Of a stretch of DNA of 64,000 nucleotides, positions 27,614-35,188 are shown one piece after another. This DNA comes from an uncultured Alphaproteobacteria bacterium (GTDB taxonomy: Bacteria > Pseudomonadota > Alphaproteobacteria > Rhodobacterales > Rhodobacteraceae). A program made the translations under genes and the position numbers. Within the stretch, counting starts at the first letter, position 1; every line of letters begins with the position of its first letter. Under the pieces are notes generated by a model. It was given only the letters and a program-made list of their open reading frames with translations, made no database searches and was not told the origin of the DNA. The stretch lies in NCBI GenBank assembly GCA_902611605.1, contig CACMAH010000006.1:1-64000 (forward strand), read 5' to 3'.

Positions 27614-28033
27614 CTATTTAAAGATTTCCTGATGTATCTCAACTACGTTGCCTTCAGGGTCCTGAAAAAAAATCTGATGCCATTCTTTTGAAAAAGTACA
27701 ACCATAATCTGCATAATTTATGTTATTTTTTTTTAAAATCTTTTTTACGTATTCAATATTGTCGGTTCTAAATGCAATATGTCCCTTTTCAACAGGATTT
27801 AAAAATTGTTTATTTTTTGCAGCAACACCTAAATCTTTTTCTGCTAAATGCATCTGTACGTTACCATCGCTTACAAACTTAATTGTACCTTCATAACCTT
27901 CATTTCCAGAAGATTTTGTTCTTTTAAAATTATCTTGTGGTAAGGATTTTAATCCTAAAATATTTTGGTAAAAATCATTTAATTCATCCACATTTTTTGA
28001 AACTAAATTAACATGATGAAACTTTAAATTCAT
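27614..28033 (-). CDS. VOC (glyoxalase/bleomycin resistance) family protein
   Basis: 139 residues making one VOC module pair: FHHVNLVSKNVDELNDFYQN at the start, VQMHLAE at about residue 70, GHIAFRTDNIEYVKK, and FFQDPEGNVVEIHQ at the end. The positions of His and Glu fit a metal site. Family members are lyases, isomerases or dioxygenases, so the reaction is not assigned. Single gene. Confidence 0.88.
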   Translation of the reverse strand: MNLKFHHVNLVSKNVDELNDFYQNILGLKSLPQDNFKRTKSSGNEGYEGTIKFVSDGNVQMHLAEKDLGVAAKNKQFLNPVEKGHIAFRTDNIEYVKKILKKNNINYADYGCTFSKEWHQIFFQDPEGNVVEIHQEIFK

Positions 28034-28186
28034 TATTTACTCCAATCATTAAATACACAAAATTAATTTACAAAATACCTAATTTTATTTTTTTTTATAC
28101 TAAAATATTTTCATTTTACTTGAAAAATAAAAGGATAAATGTAACGATATTTCATAATCCATTATAATTTAACAATAAAAGGAATA

Positions 28187-28558
28187 ATGATGCCAAATTT
28201 ATTTGTAAAATCTTTTAAAGATGCTGATGAAGTTAAAACTCCGGATAAAACTCATGCAGCAGTGGTTAAGCTCGGTAATGTAAATGCTACAAAAGTAGTC
28301 CTTCAACCAGGCTGGAAATGGTCTGAATGCGTAAAACCAGTCGTGGGAGGAGATAGTTGTCAAGCTGGCCATGTTGGAGTAATAATTCAAGGATCAATGA
28401 AATGTACGCATGATGATGGATCAGAAATAGTTGCATCATCTGGAGATGCCTATTATTTTGCTCCTGGACATGATGGATGGGTTTTGGGAGATGAACCTGT
28501 TATTATGTATGAATTTGCAGAAACTGGGAAAGATTTTGGGCCTTGGAAAAAAGCCTGA
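28187..28558 (+). CDS. Cupin-domain protein
   Basis: 123 residues with the two cupin motifs: GHVGVIIQGSMKCTHDDGSE, then SGDAYYFAPGHDGWVLGDEP. A single small beta-barrel, probably metal-binding, function unknown. ATGATG gives two adjacent possible starts after AAAGGA. The small lipoprotein gene follows after 62 bases on the same strand. Confidence 0.85.
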   Translation: MMPNLFVKSFKDADEVKTPDKTHAAVVKLGNVNATKVVLQPGWKWSECVKPVVGGDSCQAGHVGVIIQGSMKCTHDDGSEIVASSGDAYYFAPGHDGWVLGDEPVIMYEFAETGKDFGPWKKA

Positions 28559-28620
28559 CGTTTAAATCGTAAATAAAAATTTTCTTTTAATATATAGAAA
28601 TTAAGGAATGTTAATTTAAA

Positions 28621-28815
28621 ATGAAAAAATTGTTTATATTACCTACATTATTACTTGTTTTAACATCTTGCCAGGCCAAATATCTAACATCTGAAGGTGA
28701 AAGACTAGTTAAAAATGTTGCAGCAGGTTGTGTATTTGGTGAAATATTTTTTGAAGATTGCAAAGCAGGTGCAGCAGTTACTGGAGCTGCAACAATTATA
28801 GATGGTCAGAATTAA
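28621..28815 (+). CDS. Small lipoprotein
   Basis: 64 residues. MKKLFILPTLLLVLTSC is a classic lipoprotein signal with lipobox LTSC, so the mature protein of about 48 residues would be lipid-anchored in the envelope. The mature part is Ala/Gly-rich with two more cysteines (AGCVFGEIFFEDCKAGAA). Function unknown. The last 20 bases overlap the end of the convergent methyltransferase gene. Confidence 0.75.
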   Translation: MKKLFILPTLLLVLTSCQAKYLTSEGERLVKNVAAGCVFGEIFFEDCKAGAAVTGAATIIDGQN

Positions 28816-29440
28816 TTGCTTTCCTAAAAATAGCAATTATTGTTTTGTCCTTAAGTTTTTCTTGTTTATTTATCTTCCCATAGATATTAACTTTGTGAAA
28901 AGTTAAACTCTCAATCTTTTTTGCTAAATTTTCAATTGCTTTTTTAAATCCATTTTTAAAAAAAACTTCTTCATGAATAGTAATCACAAATAGTCCCCCA
29001 GGTTTGACAATTCTTAATAATTCTCCAAAAACATTGGGTCCCAAGTGACCATGTGTAAATGTACCAGCGCTTAAAATTGCTCCGTATATATCATTAGCAA
29101 TTTTTAGCTTCTGATTTAAATCAGCAACTATAATTTTTTCATAATTTTTTTTTTGTTCTGCTTGATCCAGCATTTCTTTAGAAATATCAATTGCGTGTAT
29201 TTTTGATGATGAATATTTCTTCAAATATTTGGAAATTAAACCAGTTCCAGCTCCAACATCAAGTATTGGACTATCACCTTTTCTAGAATATTTTAAAAAA
29301 TATTTAACAACATTTTGAGGTGATTTATAATTATTTTTATGTGCAAAATCTCTATCGTAGTCCTTAGACCATGCTTTATATAAATTAATTGTATCTTCTA
29401 CTGAACCAAGTGAATATGCATCTTGTAATTTTTTACTCAT
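28796..29440 (-). CDS. Class I SAM-dependent methyltransferase
   Basis: 214 residues with motif I ILDVGAGTGLISKYLKKY, the acidic ribose-binding residue in IHAIDISKEML, YGAILSAGTFTHGHLG, and VKPGGLFVITIHEEVF as the post-motif strand. The N-terminal INLYKAWSKDYDRDF is typical of small-molecule methyltransferases of the WBSCR27-like type. Substrate unknown. It overlaps the lipoprotein gene tail to tail. Confidence 0.85.
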   Translation of the reverse strand: MSKKLQDAYSLGSVEDTINLYKAWSKDYDRDFAHKNNYKSPQNVVKYFLKYSRKGDSPILDVGAGTGLISKYLKKYSSSKIHAIDISKEMLDQAEQKKNYEKIIVADLNQKLKIANDIYGAILSAGTFTHGHLGPNVFGELLRIVKPGGLFVITIHEEVFFKNGFKKAIENLAKKIESLTFHKVNIYGKINKQEKLKDKTIIAIFRKAINSDHL

Positions 29441-29559
29441 TTTTAAAGGTAAACTATGTTGTAGTTAGTAATTAAAAAAATAAAATAAGAATATCTATTT
29501 TTAAAATAATATATTAATATAATCAAATAATTTGAAATAGTTCTGCAGCTATTGATCTG

Positions 29560-30714
29560 ATGATGATTAAACAAGAATTAAAATCGGTATTAAAAGGGAT
29601 TGATCAGTCAAATGGACTGCCAAATAGAAACTATACTGACAACATTCAGTATAATATAGAGAAAAAATTATTAATTTTTGACCAATGGGCCGGTGTCGCT
29701 GTATCAGAGGATATTCCAAATGTTGGAGATGCTATACCAATTACTTTTGTAGGAGTTCCCCTTCTTCTTTTAAGAAACGAAAAAAGAGAACTAAAAGTTT
29801 TTCTAAATGTATGTAGACATCGTGGTATGATATTAATAAATAAACCAAAAAATGTTAGTGGTGCTATAAGATGCCCATATCATAGTTGGTGCTATTCTAA
29901 AAATGGAAATTTAATTAGTACACCACACGTTGGTGGACCAGGAAAGAATATACATAAAGGAATTAATAAGGAAAAATTAGGTCTATTAGAAATTAAAAGT
30001 CATATCTGGCAAAATATAATTTGGATTAATATTAATGGAAATGCTCCTGCTTTTGAGAATTATATGACAGATGCAATGAAACGATGGTCTGATTTTAATC
30101 AGGAACAATTTCATGGTGGAGAAGATAGTAAATTTCAACTAAAAGTAAAATGTAATTGGAAGTTAGCAGTTGAAAACTATTGTGAAAGTTATCATCTGCC
30201 ATGGGTTCACCCTGACCTAAATTCTTATTCAAGATTACAAGATCATTACAATATAGAAAATCCAGGATATTACTCTGGGCAAGGGACTTTACTTTATAAA
30301 CAAATAAAAGGTCCAAAAAATGTTAAATTTCCAAATTTTAAAAATTTATCAGAAAAATGGAAAAAATCTGCAGAATATTTGGCTATTTATCCAAATGTCT
30401 TATTAGGTGTTCATAAAGATCATACTTATTCAATAATTTTAATTCCTAAAGGACCAAATAAGACCATAGAAAAAGTTGATATATATTACTCAAAGAAAAT
30501 TACTGATACCAATCTCAGAAAAAGAAATACAAAACAATGGAAAAAAGTATTTAAAGAAGATATCTCTGTAGTGGAAGGCATGCAAAAAGGAAGAAAAGGC
30601 ATTCATTTTGATGGAGGAAAATTTTCACCAGTTATGGATGGGCCAACTCATTGTTTTCACAAGTGGGTTGCTTCAAATTTATTAACTGAAGAAAATAATC
30701 TACATGAAAAATAG
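29560..30714 (+). CDS. Rieske-type aromatic ring-hydroxylating/demethylating oxygenase, alpha subunit
   Basis: 384 residues. The Rieske [2Fe-2S] site is CRHRG followed by CPYHSW, about residues 87-110. The mononuclear iron site starts at ENYCESYHLPWVHPDL (two His), with the Asp ligand expected further on. Members include ring hydroxylases and N-demethylases for betaines and carnitine, and need a separate reductase, which is not adjacent here. Substrate unassigned. Two ATGs in a row mark the start. It overlaps the next small gene by 11 bases. Confidence 0.9.
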   Translation: MMIKQELKSVLKGIDQSNGLPNRNYTDNIQYNIEKKLLIFDQWAGVAVSEDIPNVGDAIPITFVGVPLLLLRNEKRELKVFLNVCRHRGMILINKPKNVSGAIRCPYHSWCYSKNGNLISTPHVGGPGKNIHKGINKEKLGLLEIKSHIWQNIIWININGNAPAFENYMTDAMKRWSDFNQEQFHGGEDSKFQLKVKCNWKLAVENYCESYHLPWVHPDLNSYSRLQDHYNIENPGYYSGQGTLLYKQIKGPKNVKFPNFKNLSEKWKKSAEYLAIYPNVLLGVHKDHTYSIILIPKGPNKTIEKVDIYYSKKITDTNLRKRNTKQWKKVFKEDISVVEGMQKGRKGIHFDGGKFSPVMDGPTHCFHKWVASNLLTEENNLHEK

Positions 30715-30922
30715 TAGAATAAATAAAAAAATTGCACTATATTTTAAGAAAAGAAGATATAACTACCTAGTAAAAATATTCGTAAGAAAATCAAAAAAAA
30801 CTAAAGATTTAGACAATGCTTGTTTTTTAGCTACACAGGCATACGTCTTGTCACTCGAGAGCAATAATCCTTTATCAAAAGGTTTATTAAATTTTTTAAA
30901 AAAATATAATAGAGAGAATTAA
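30704..30922 (+). CDS. Small basic protein coupled to the Rieske oxygenase gene
   Basis: 72 residues, Lys/Arg-rich N-terminal half followed by a helix-like part NACFLATQAYVLSLESNNP. No known domain recognised. Its ATG overlaps the last codons of the oxygenase gene, as in translational coupling, and kdsD follows after 31 bases. I think it is real because of the spacing and low-repeat composition. A partner role for the oxygenase is a guess. Confidence 0.6.
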   Translation: MKNSRINKKIALYFKKRRYNYLVKIFVRKSKKTKDLDNACFLATQAYVLSLESNNPLSKGLLNFLKKYNREN

Positions 30923-30953
30923 TCTATAGAATTAGAAAAAATTATAGTTTGAA

Positions 30954-31916
30954 ATGGAATTAACTAAAAATAAAATAACTGAAATAGCTAAAGATGTAAT
31001 TGAAGTTGAATCAAACGCATTAAAAACTTTATCAGAAAATTTACCAAGTTGTTTCGAAAAATTTATTAATTCAGTATATAACTGTTCAGGTCGATTAGTT
31101 ATTTCTGGGATTGGCAAATCAGGTCATATTGCAAAAAAAATTTCTGCTACGTTTGCTAGCACTGGTACTCCTTCTTATTTCATTCACGCTGCAGAGGCAA
31201 GCCATGGAGACTTAGGAATGATAATGGAAGGTGATATTTGTATACTTATTTCTAATTCAGGCGAGACAATAGAGTTGAAAGACATATTAAATCATCTAAA
31301 GAGATTCTCTATACCTTTTGCCGTGATTTCGTCAAATCCTGAAAGTACATTAATGAAATCTGCTAATTTCCCACTAAATCTGCCATCTCAACCGGAAGTT
31401 TGCCCAATTGGTATGGCTCCTACTACATCTACAACCATGATGCTAGCTCTTGGAGATGCAATTGCGGTTAGTTTAATGCATAAAAGAAATTTTGATGTGA
31501 ATCAATTTAAGGTATTTCATCCTGGAGGAAAATTAGGAACACAAATGTTAAAAATTAAGGATTTAATGCATGGTAAAAATAAAATACCCACTGTAACTCC
31601 AGAAATGACTATGCAAGAATCCTTGCTAAAAATGACATCTAAAGGCTTTGGGTATGCAGTTGTAGTCAAAGAGAATAAAGTTAAGGGTGTAATATCAGAT
31701 GGAGATTTAAGAAGGAATATTAATCAATTATTTGACAAAAAAGCTGGTCAAATTGCTACAAAAAATCCAATTACTGTTAAAGAAGACATATTTGTTGCTG
31801 AAGCAATTAAGATAATGAATGATAATAAAATTGGTGTACTTGTAATAACGAATAATAAAAATGAACCAATAGGTATAACGCATATACAAGACTTACTAAA
31901 AGCTGGAGCAGTATAA
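30954..31916 (+). CDS. kdsD: Arabinose-5-phosphate isomerase
   Basis: Converts ribulose 5-phosphate to arabinose 5-phosphate, the first step towards KDO for lipopolysaccharide. The SIS domain (ISGIGKSGHIAKKISATFA, SHGDLGMI, LISNSGET) covers residues about 40-175 and two CBS repeats follow (VVKENKVKGVISDGDLRRN, MNDNKIGVLVITN). The 320 residues are the normal length. KDO synthesis implies a Gram-negative outer membrane. Downstream lies the hairpin-rich convergent region. Confidence 0.94.
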   Translation: MELTKNKITEIAKDVIEVESNALKTLSENLPSCFEKFINSVYNCSGRLVISGIGKSGHIAKKISATFASTGTPSYFIHAAEASHGDLGMIMEGDICILISNSGETIELKDILNHLKRFSIPFAVISSNPESTLMKSANFPLNLPSQPEVCPIGMAPTTSTTMMLALGDAIAVSLMHKRNFDVNQFKVFHPGGKLGTQMLKIKDLMHGKNKIPTVTPEMTMQESLLKMTSKGFGYAVVVKENKVKGVISDGDLRRNINQLFDKKAGQIATKNPITVKEDIFVAEAIKIMNDNKIGVLVITNNKNEPIGITHIQDLLKAGAV

Positions 31917-31935
31917 ATTTTATTATAAAATTGAA

Positions 31936-31965
31936 GAGCCAGCAATACAATTGCATTACTGGCTC
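31936..31965 (-). terminator. Hairpin after kdsD, better formed on the minus strand
   Basis: GAGCCAGTAAT / ATTGCTGGCTC on the minus strand pair over 11 bases, with G-U wobbles replacing what would be C-A mismatches on the plus strand. It is followed by TTCAATTTTATAA. This suggests a leftward transcript ends here, either read-through from the PhyH-like gene or a small RNA including TTCTCCCTTCT and the GTGAGA/TTTCAC stem at 32021-31998. Confidence 0.45.
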
Positions 31966-31979
31966 AGAAGGGAGAATAG

Positions 31980-32084
31980 ATGTCAAGGTATGATAATGTG
32001 AAACCTCCATCTTCTTCTCACAGAATTTATAGCAAAATTTATGCCAATATATTAAAATTTAGAAATTTGATAGCTTATCAATAA
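31980..32084 (+). CDS. Possible 34-residue small protein
   Basis: ATG at 31980 sits 5-6 bases after a strong ribosome site, GAAGGGAG, and reads MSRYDNVKPPSSSHRIYSKI onwards to TAA at 32082-32084. It is basic and not membrane-like. The alternative is that the AAGGGAG is simply the complement of an anti-Shine-Dalgarno stretch in a minus-strand RNA. Sequence alone does not decide. Confidence 0.25.
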   Translation: MSRYDNVKPPSSSHRIYSKIYANILKFRNLIAYQ

Positions 32085-32108
32085 CTATAAAGTTATTCTG
32101 TGGTCAAA

Positions 32109-32136
32109 GAAAAGCTTTCTATAAAGAAAGCTTTTC
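32109..32136. terminator. Strong hairpin between convergent kdsD and phyH-like genes
   Basis: A perfect 12-bp stem GAAAAGCTTTCT / AGAAAGCTTTTC with a 4-base loop. Short T runs lie on both sides, so it could stop transcripts from either direction. On the plus strand it is followed directly by the shared CTCCAACTTGCT motif, which gives it a second possible role as the 5' stem of a small RNA. Confidence 0.55.
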
Positions 32137-32148
32137 CTCCAACTTGCT
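32133..32148 (+). repeat. Shared 16-nt motif, copy 2
   Basis: TTTCCTCCAACTTGCT on the plus strand, identical to the minus strand of 26259-26274. It begins in the 3' arm of the 32109-32136 hairpin and runs into unpaired sequence followed by TATA. No strong terminator follows before the AT-rich palindrome near 32191-32215. Confidence 0.55.
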
Positions 32149-32208
32149 TATACCTATAATTGGTACATAATATAAAACGACCTGAAATAAAAAATATTAG
32201 AAATAAAT

Positions 32209-33129
32209 TTATTTATTTTTTACATTTTCAGTCAAAGGTATAGATGAAGTTAAACAAGAGTATCCTAATCCCCTATGAGCACTAGGATTTTCTCCAGAAA
32301 ATCTGTGATCCATAGGTTCTGAATATGGTTGAAAACGAGTATCGCAAGATAACCTTATTTTACCAGTTGTAGTATTGTTATCAAAAGAACCATGAACCGT
32401 AAACATGCCAAAAATCAAACAATCACCTGGTTCAAAATCACTAGTTAAAAAAAATGATTTTTTTCTAAAAACCAAATCAAGGGTGTTTTCTAAAATATGT
32501 CCTGGTTTGTTTTGGTTCAGATCAATATCATGATCTAAAAAATTTTCTTTTATATCTTGCCAATTATGTGAGTTTTTTAATATAAATAGTGTACCCTCAT
32601 TTTTTTTTATACTACTTAATGGTGTCCAACAGGATAATAATTTATCTGTACCCCTATTCATATAAGGATGATCAATATGTAAAGGGCTAGCTTTTCCTTT
32701 TATCACTGCTCGTAGCCAAGCAAAGGAAAAATGAGCAACTTTTTCCTTGAAAATATTTTCAAACAAATTGGTTATCTCTTTTCCATTAATTACTTTTCGA
32801 AGTTGATTTGATTCACTTATTTTTTGCCAAAATTTTCCTAATTCAAATTTAGTTGGATAAATTTTTCTACGAAAAGATAAACCTGAAAAAATACCGTTAT
32901 AATAAGGATCCTTTACTTCACCTACTTTATGTAGGTGTTTTAAAATAAAATCCTTAGCATTTTTTATATCTTCTTTACTGTATATATTTCGAATAAATAA
33001 ATAACCATCTTTTAATAAATTATGTTTTAAATCATCCGACATTTTACTAACATTTAATTCTTTAATAAGATAATTTGGAATTAATTGCTTATTAATAGAG
33101 TAAGAACTTATGGTTTTGGTCAAAATCAA
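32209..33129 (-). CDS. Phytanoyl-CoA dioxygenase (PhyH) family oxygenase
   Basis: 306 residues of the Fe(II)/2-oxoglutarate oxygenase fold. The HxD of the iron site is in PLHIDHPYMNRG, the distal His in FGMFTVHGSFDNN, and the 2-oxoglutarate-binding Arg in GKIRLSCDTRFQP. Family members hydroxylate CoA esters or free small molecules such as ectoine or quaternary amines. Substrate not assigned. It lies 38 bases downstream of the PrpD-like gene on the same strand, so they may form an operon. Confidence 0.88.
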   Translation of the reverse strand: MILTKTISSYSINKQLIPNYLIKELNVSKMSDDLKHNLLKDGYLFIRNIYSKEDIKNAKDFILKHLHKVGEVKDPYYNGIFSGLSFRRKIYPTKFELGKFWQKISESNQLRKVINGKEITNLFENIFKEKVAHFSFAWLRAVIKGKASPLHIDHPYMNRGTDKLLSCWTPLSSIKKNEGTLFILKNSHNWQDIKENFLDHDIDLNQNKPGHILENTLDLVFRKKSFFLTSDFEPGDCLIFGMFTVHGSFDNNTTTGKIRLSCDTRFQPYSEPMDHRFSGENPSAHRGLGYSCLTSSIPLTENVKNK

Positions 33130-33167
33130 CCTTTCAAATATTACAAATAAGTATTTTAAAGATTAAT

Positions 33168-34493
33168 TCATTGTAGGTTTTTTTCTAGCCAATTACTAGG
33201 CAATGAATTATCAAAATAACTATCATACCATAATTTTTTAGAAATTCGTTTACCTAATAAGCTTTTGGATTTAAAAAATAGTTTTTTCTCTAAAGTAGAG
33301 AACTTTAATTTATCTGAGATATCATACTTTTTTCTTATAGTTCTACCGTCTTTAAGGATTACCATAACTTCTGACTCAGTTTCCAAGATTTTATCATCTG
33401 CTACAATTTTTACTTTGTTACAAGTTTTCAAAAGTTTTTTATTATGACAATTCGCATCAGAAAAGGTATCTAGCCTTGTGGTATTAAATTTATTCACAAG
33501 TAATGCTATAATCATTTTAAAACTAAATTTAATCTCAATCCCATTTTTTGGCTTTTCTATATTACATATCTTTAAATATTGTGGATTAATAAATACCTTT
33601 ATCCTATTGATTAAACTATCTTTTAGTTGATAATTACCTATTAAATAAATCAAACTCTCTATAACAGAATGTGTTCCATGACAACATGCATGAAACTTAA
33701 ATTTCACATCATTAATAAAATATTTTTTTCCTAAATTCATAAAGGCACAATCTTTGAATTCAGCGGAATAAGTTGTTCCATACCCATCTAATTTATCAAA
33801 AATATTAGTATCTGCTTTAATCCCTTTTTCTGCCATAAAGGCTGACTCTACACCTCTAGTTGCCGCAAAACCTACTTGTAATGGTTTTACCATGGATCCA
33901 AACTGGGCTTTTATTCCGCTTGAACTCGCTGAAGCAATTCCAATTGCATTCATTGTTTTCTTTTTTGATAATCCTAAAATATGTGCTGCAGCTACTGTTG
34001 ATCCAAAAATACCAGCAGTTGATGTTATATGGAATCCTTTATGGTAGTGTTTTCTTCCTAGCCAAATACCTATTCTGATCGCTGTTTCTATACCCACCAA
34101 TACTCCCTCCTTAAATAATTTTGCATTACTTTTCTTCTTATCCGATACGGCTAAAGCAGCAGAAATTACTATTGAAGATGTATGACCTAAGCTTCCAAAA
34201 TGTGTATCATCATAATCTAATGCATGACTTGTCACTGCATTTATTAATGTTGCTGATTTAATGGGTAAGCGATCTATCGATCCTATGACAAAAGCTTCTT
34301 TTTTTCCTCCATTACTTTTTTCTAAATTCTTTATAATTTTTGATACAGATTCATTTTGACCAGCTAATGCTACTGCTAACCAGTCCAATATTAGTAGCCT
34401 TAGAGTTTTTTTTGTCTTTTTTGGTATATTATCTAGAGTCTGTGAGCGAGTAAATTTTGCTATTTTTTTTATTATATTTACTTTTTTTTCCAA
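33168..34493 (-). CDS. MmgE/PrpD family protein
   Basis: 441 residues with the family pattern: LLILDWLAVALAGQ near the N-terminus, NAVTSHALDYDDTHFGSLGHTSS, HITSTAGIFGSTVAAAHILGLS, and ASSSGIKAQFGSMVKPLQVGFAA. PrpD itself dehydrates 2-methylcitrate, but the wider family acts on other tricarboxylic or small acids, and no prpB/prpC genes are nearby. A general catabolic dehydratase or isomerase is the safe call. Upstream gene of the PhyH-like oxygenase. Confidence 0.88.
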   Translation of the reverse strand: MEKKVNIIKKIAKFTRSQTLDNIPKKTKKTLRLLILDWLAVALAGQNESVSKIIKNLEKSNGGKKEAFVIGSIDRLPIKSATLINAVTSHALDYDDTHFGSLGHTSSIVISAALAVSDKKKSNAKLFKEGVLVGIETAIRIGIWLGRKHYHKGFHITSTAGIFGSTVAAAHILGLSKKKTMNAIGIASASSSGIKAQFGSMVKPLQVGFAATRGVESAFMAEKGIKADTNIFDKLDGYGTTYSAEFKDCAFMNLGKKYFINDVKFKFHACCHGTHSVIESLIYLIGNYQLKDSLINRIKVFINPQYLKICNIEKPKNGIEIKFSFKMIIALLVNKFNTTRLDTFSDANCHNKKLLKTCNKVKIVADDKILETESEVMVILKDGRTIRKKYDISDKLKFSTLEKKLFFKSKSLLGKRISKKLWYDSYFDNSLPSNWLEKNLQ

Positions 34494-34607
34494 CTTTTAC
34501 TCCTGTATGACTTAAGTTGAAATTAATAATAACTCTAATTTGACCATAAGTTAGATATCAATATTGATAATCATTTTTATATATCAAAACAACTAGAAAA
34601 GTTTCGA

Positions 34608-34640
34608 TTGATCTTATTTTTTGAATAGTGTACAGTATTC
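34608..34640 (+). promoter_or_regulatory. umuDC promoter with palindromic operator (candidate SOS box)
   Basis: TTGATC (34608-34613), 17 bases, TACAGT (34631-34636) make a plausible promoter. Over the -10 lies GAATAGTGTACAGTATTC (34623-34640), an 18-bp palindrome with one imperfect pair of positions. Its centre GTGTAC-AG recalls the CTGT...ACAG LexA type, not the GTTC-N7-GTTC type usual in alphaproteobacteria. Repression by LexA is inferred from the gene controlled. Confidence 0.5.
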
Positions 34641-34666
34641 TAAAAACAGAAGAAGAGGAATAAATA

Positions 34667-35182
34667 TTGGGAAGCGGTGGTGCAAGAAAAGGAGCAGGAA
34701 GACCTAAGGGACAAGGAAAATATAAAGAACCTACAAAACCTGTTAGAATACCTGAGAGCATGATTACCGATGTAATGAAATATTTATCTGTCAAGGGATA
34801 TAGACTACCACTATATGCTTCAACAGTACAAGCAGGATTCCCATCCCCGGCAGATGACTATATTGAAGAGCAACTTGATTTGAACAAACACTTAATTAAA
34901 CATCCAACAGCAACTTTTTTTGTGCGAGCAGCTGGAGACTCTATGGTCGGAGCAGGAATTCATTCTGGTGATATATTAGTTGTTGATAGAAGTTTAGAAC
35001 CAAAACCAGGTAAAGTTGTAATTGCAGCAATAGACGGTCAATTAACAGTAAAGCGGCTATCTCAAACATCAAAAGGTTTATACTTAAAAGCAGAAAATGA
35101 CCAATATAAACCAATAAAAATTAATGAAATCAACGATATAATTATCTGGGGTGTAGTTACCAGTGTCGTTCATAAAGTTTGA
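34667..35182 (+). CDS. umuD: UmuD-like self-cleaving subunit of DNA polymerase V
   Basis: 171 residues, S24/LexA-type serine protease domain. The cleavage site is Ala56-Gly57 (TVQAGFPSPADDY), and the catalytic dyad is Ser92 (AAGDSM) and Lys129 (LTVKRL). After RecA-stimulated cleavage UmuD' joins UmuC for translesion synthesis. The N-terminal 30 residues are an added Gly/Lys/Arg-rich segment (GGARKGAGRPKGQGKYKEP), common in alphaproteobacterial versions and absent from the E. coli protein. The TTG start is supported by GAGG 8 bases upstream and by the conserved segment. umuC follows after 6 bases. Confidence 0.93.
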   Translation: MGSGGARKGAGRPKGQGKYKEPTKPVRIPESMITDVMKYLSVKGYRLPLYASTVQAGFPSPADDYIEEQLDLNKHLIKHPTATFFVRAAGDSMVGAGIHSGDILVVDRSLEPKPGKVVIAAIDGQLTVKRLSQTSKGLYLKAENDQYKPIKINEINDIIIWGVVTSVVHKV

Positions 35183-35188
35183 CAATTA

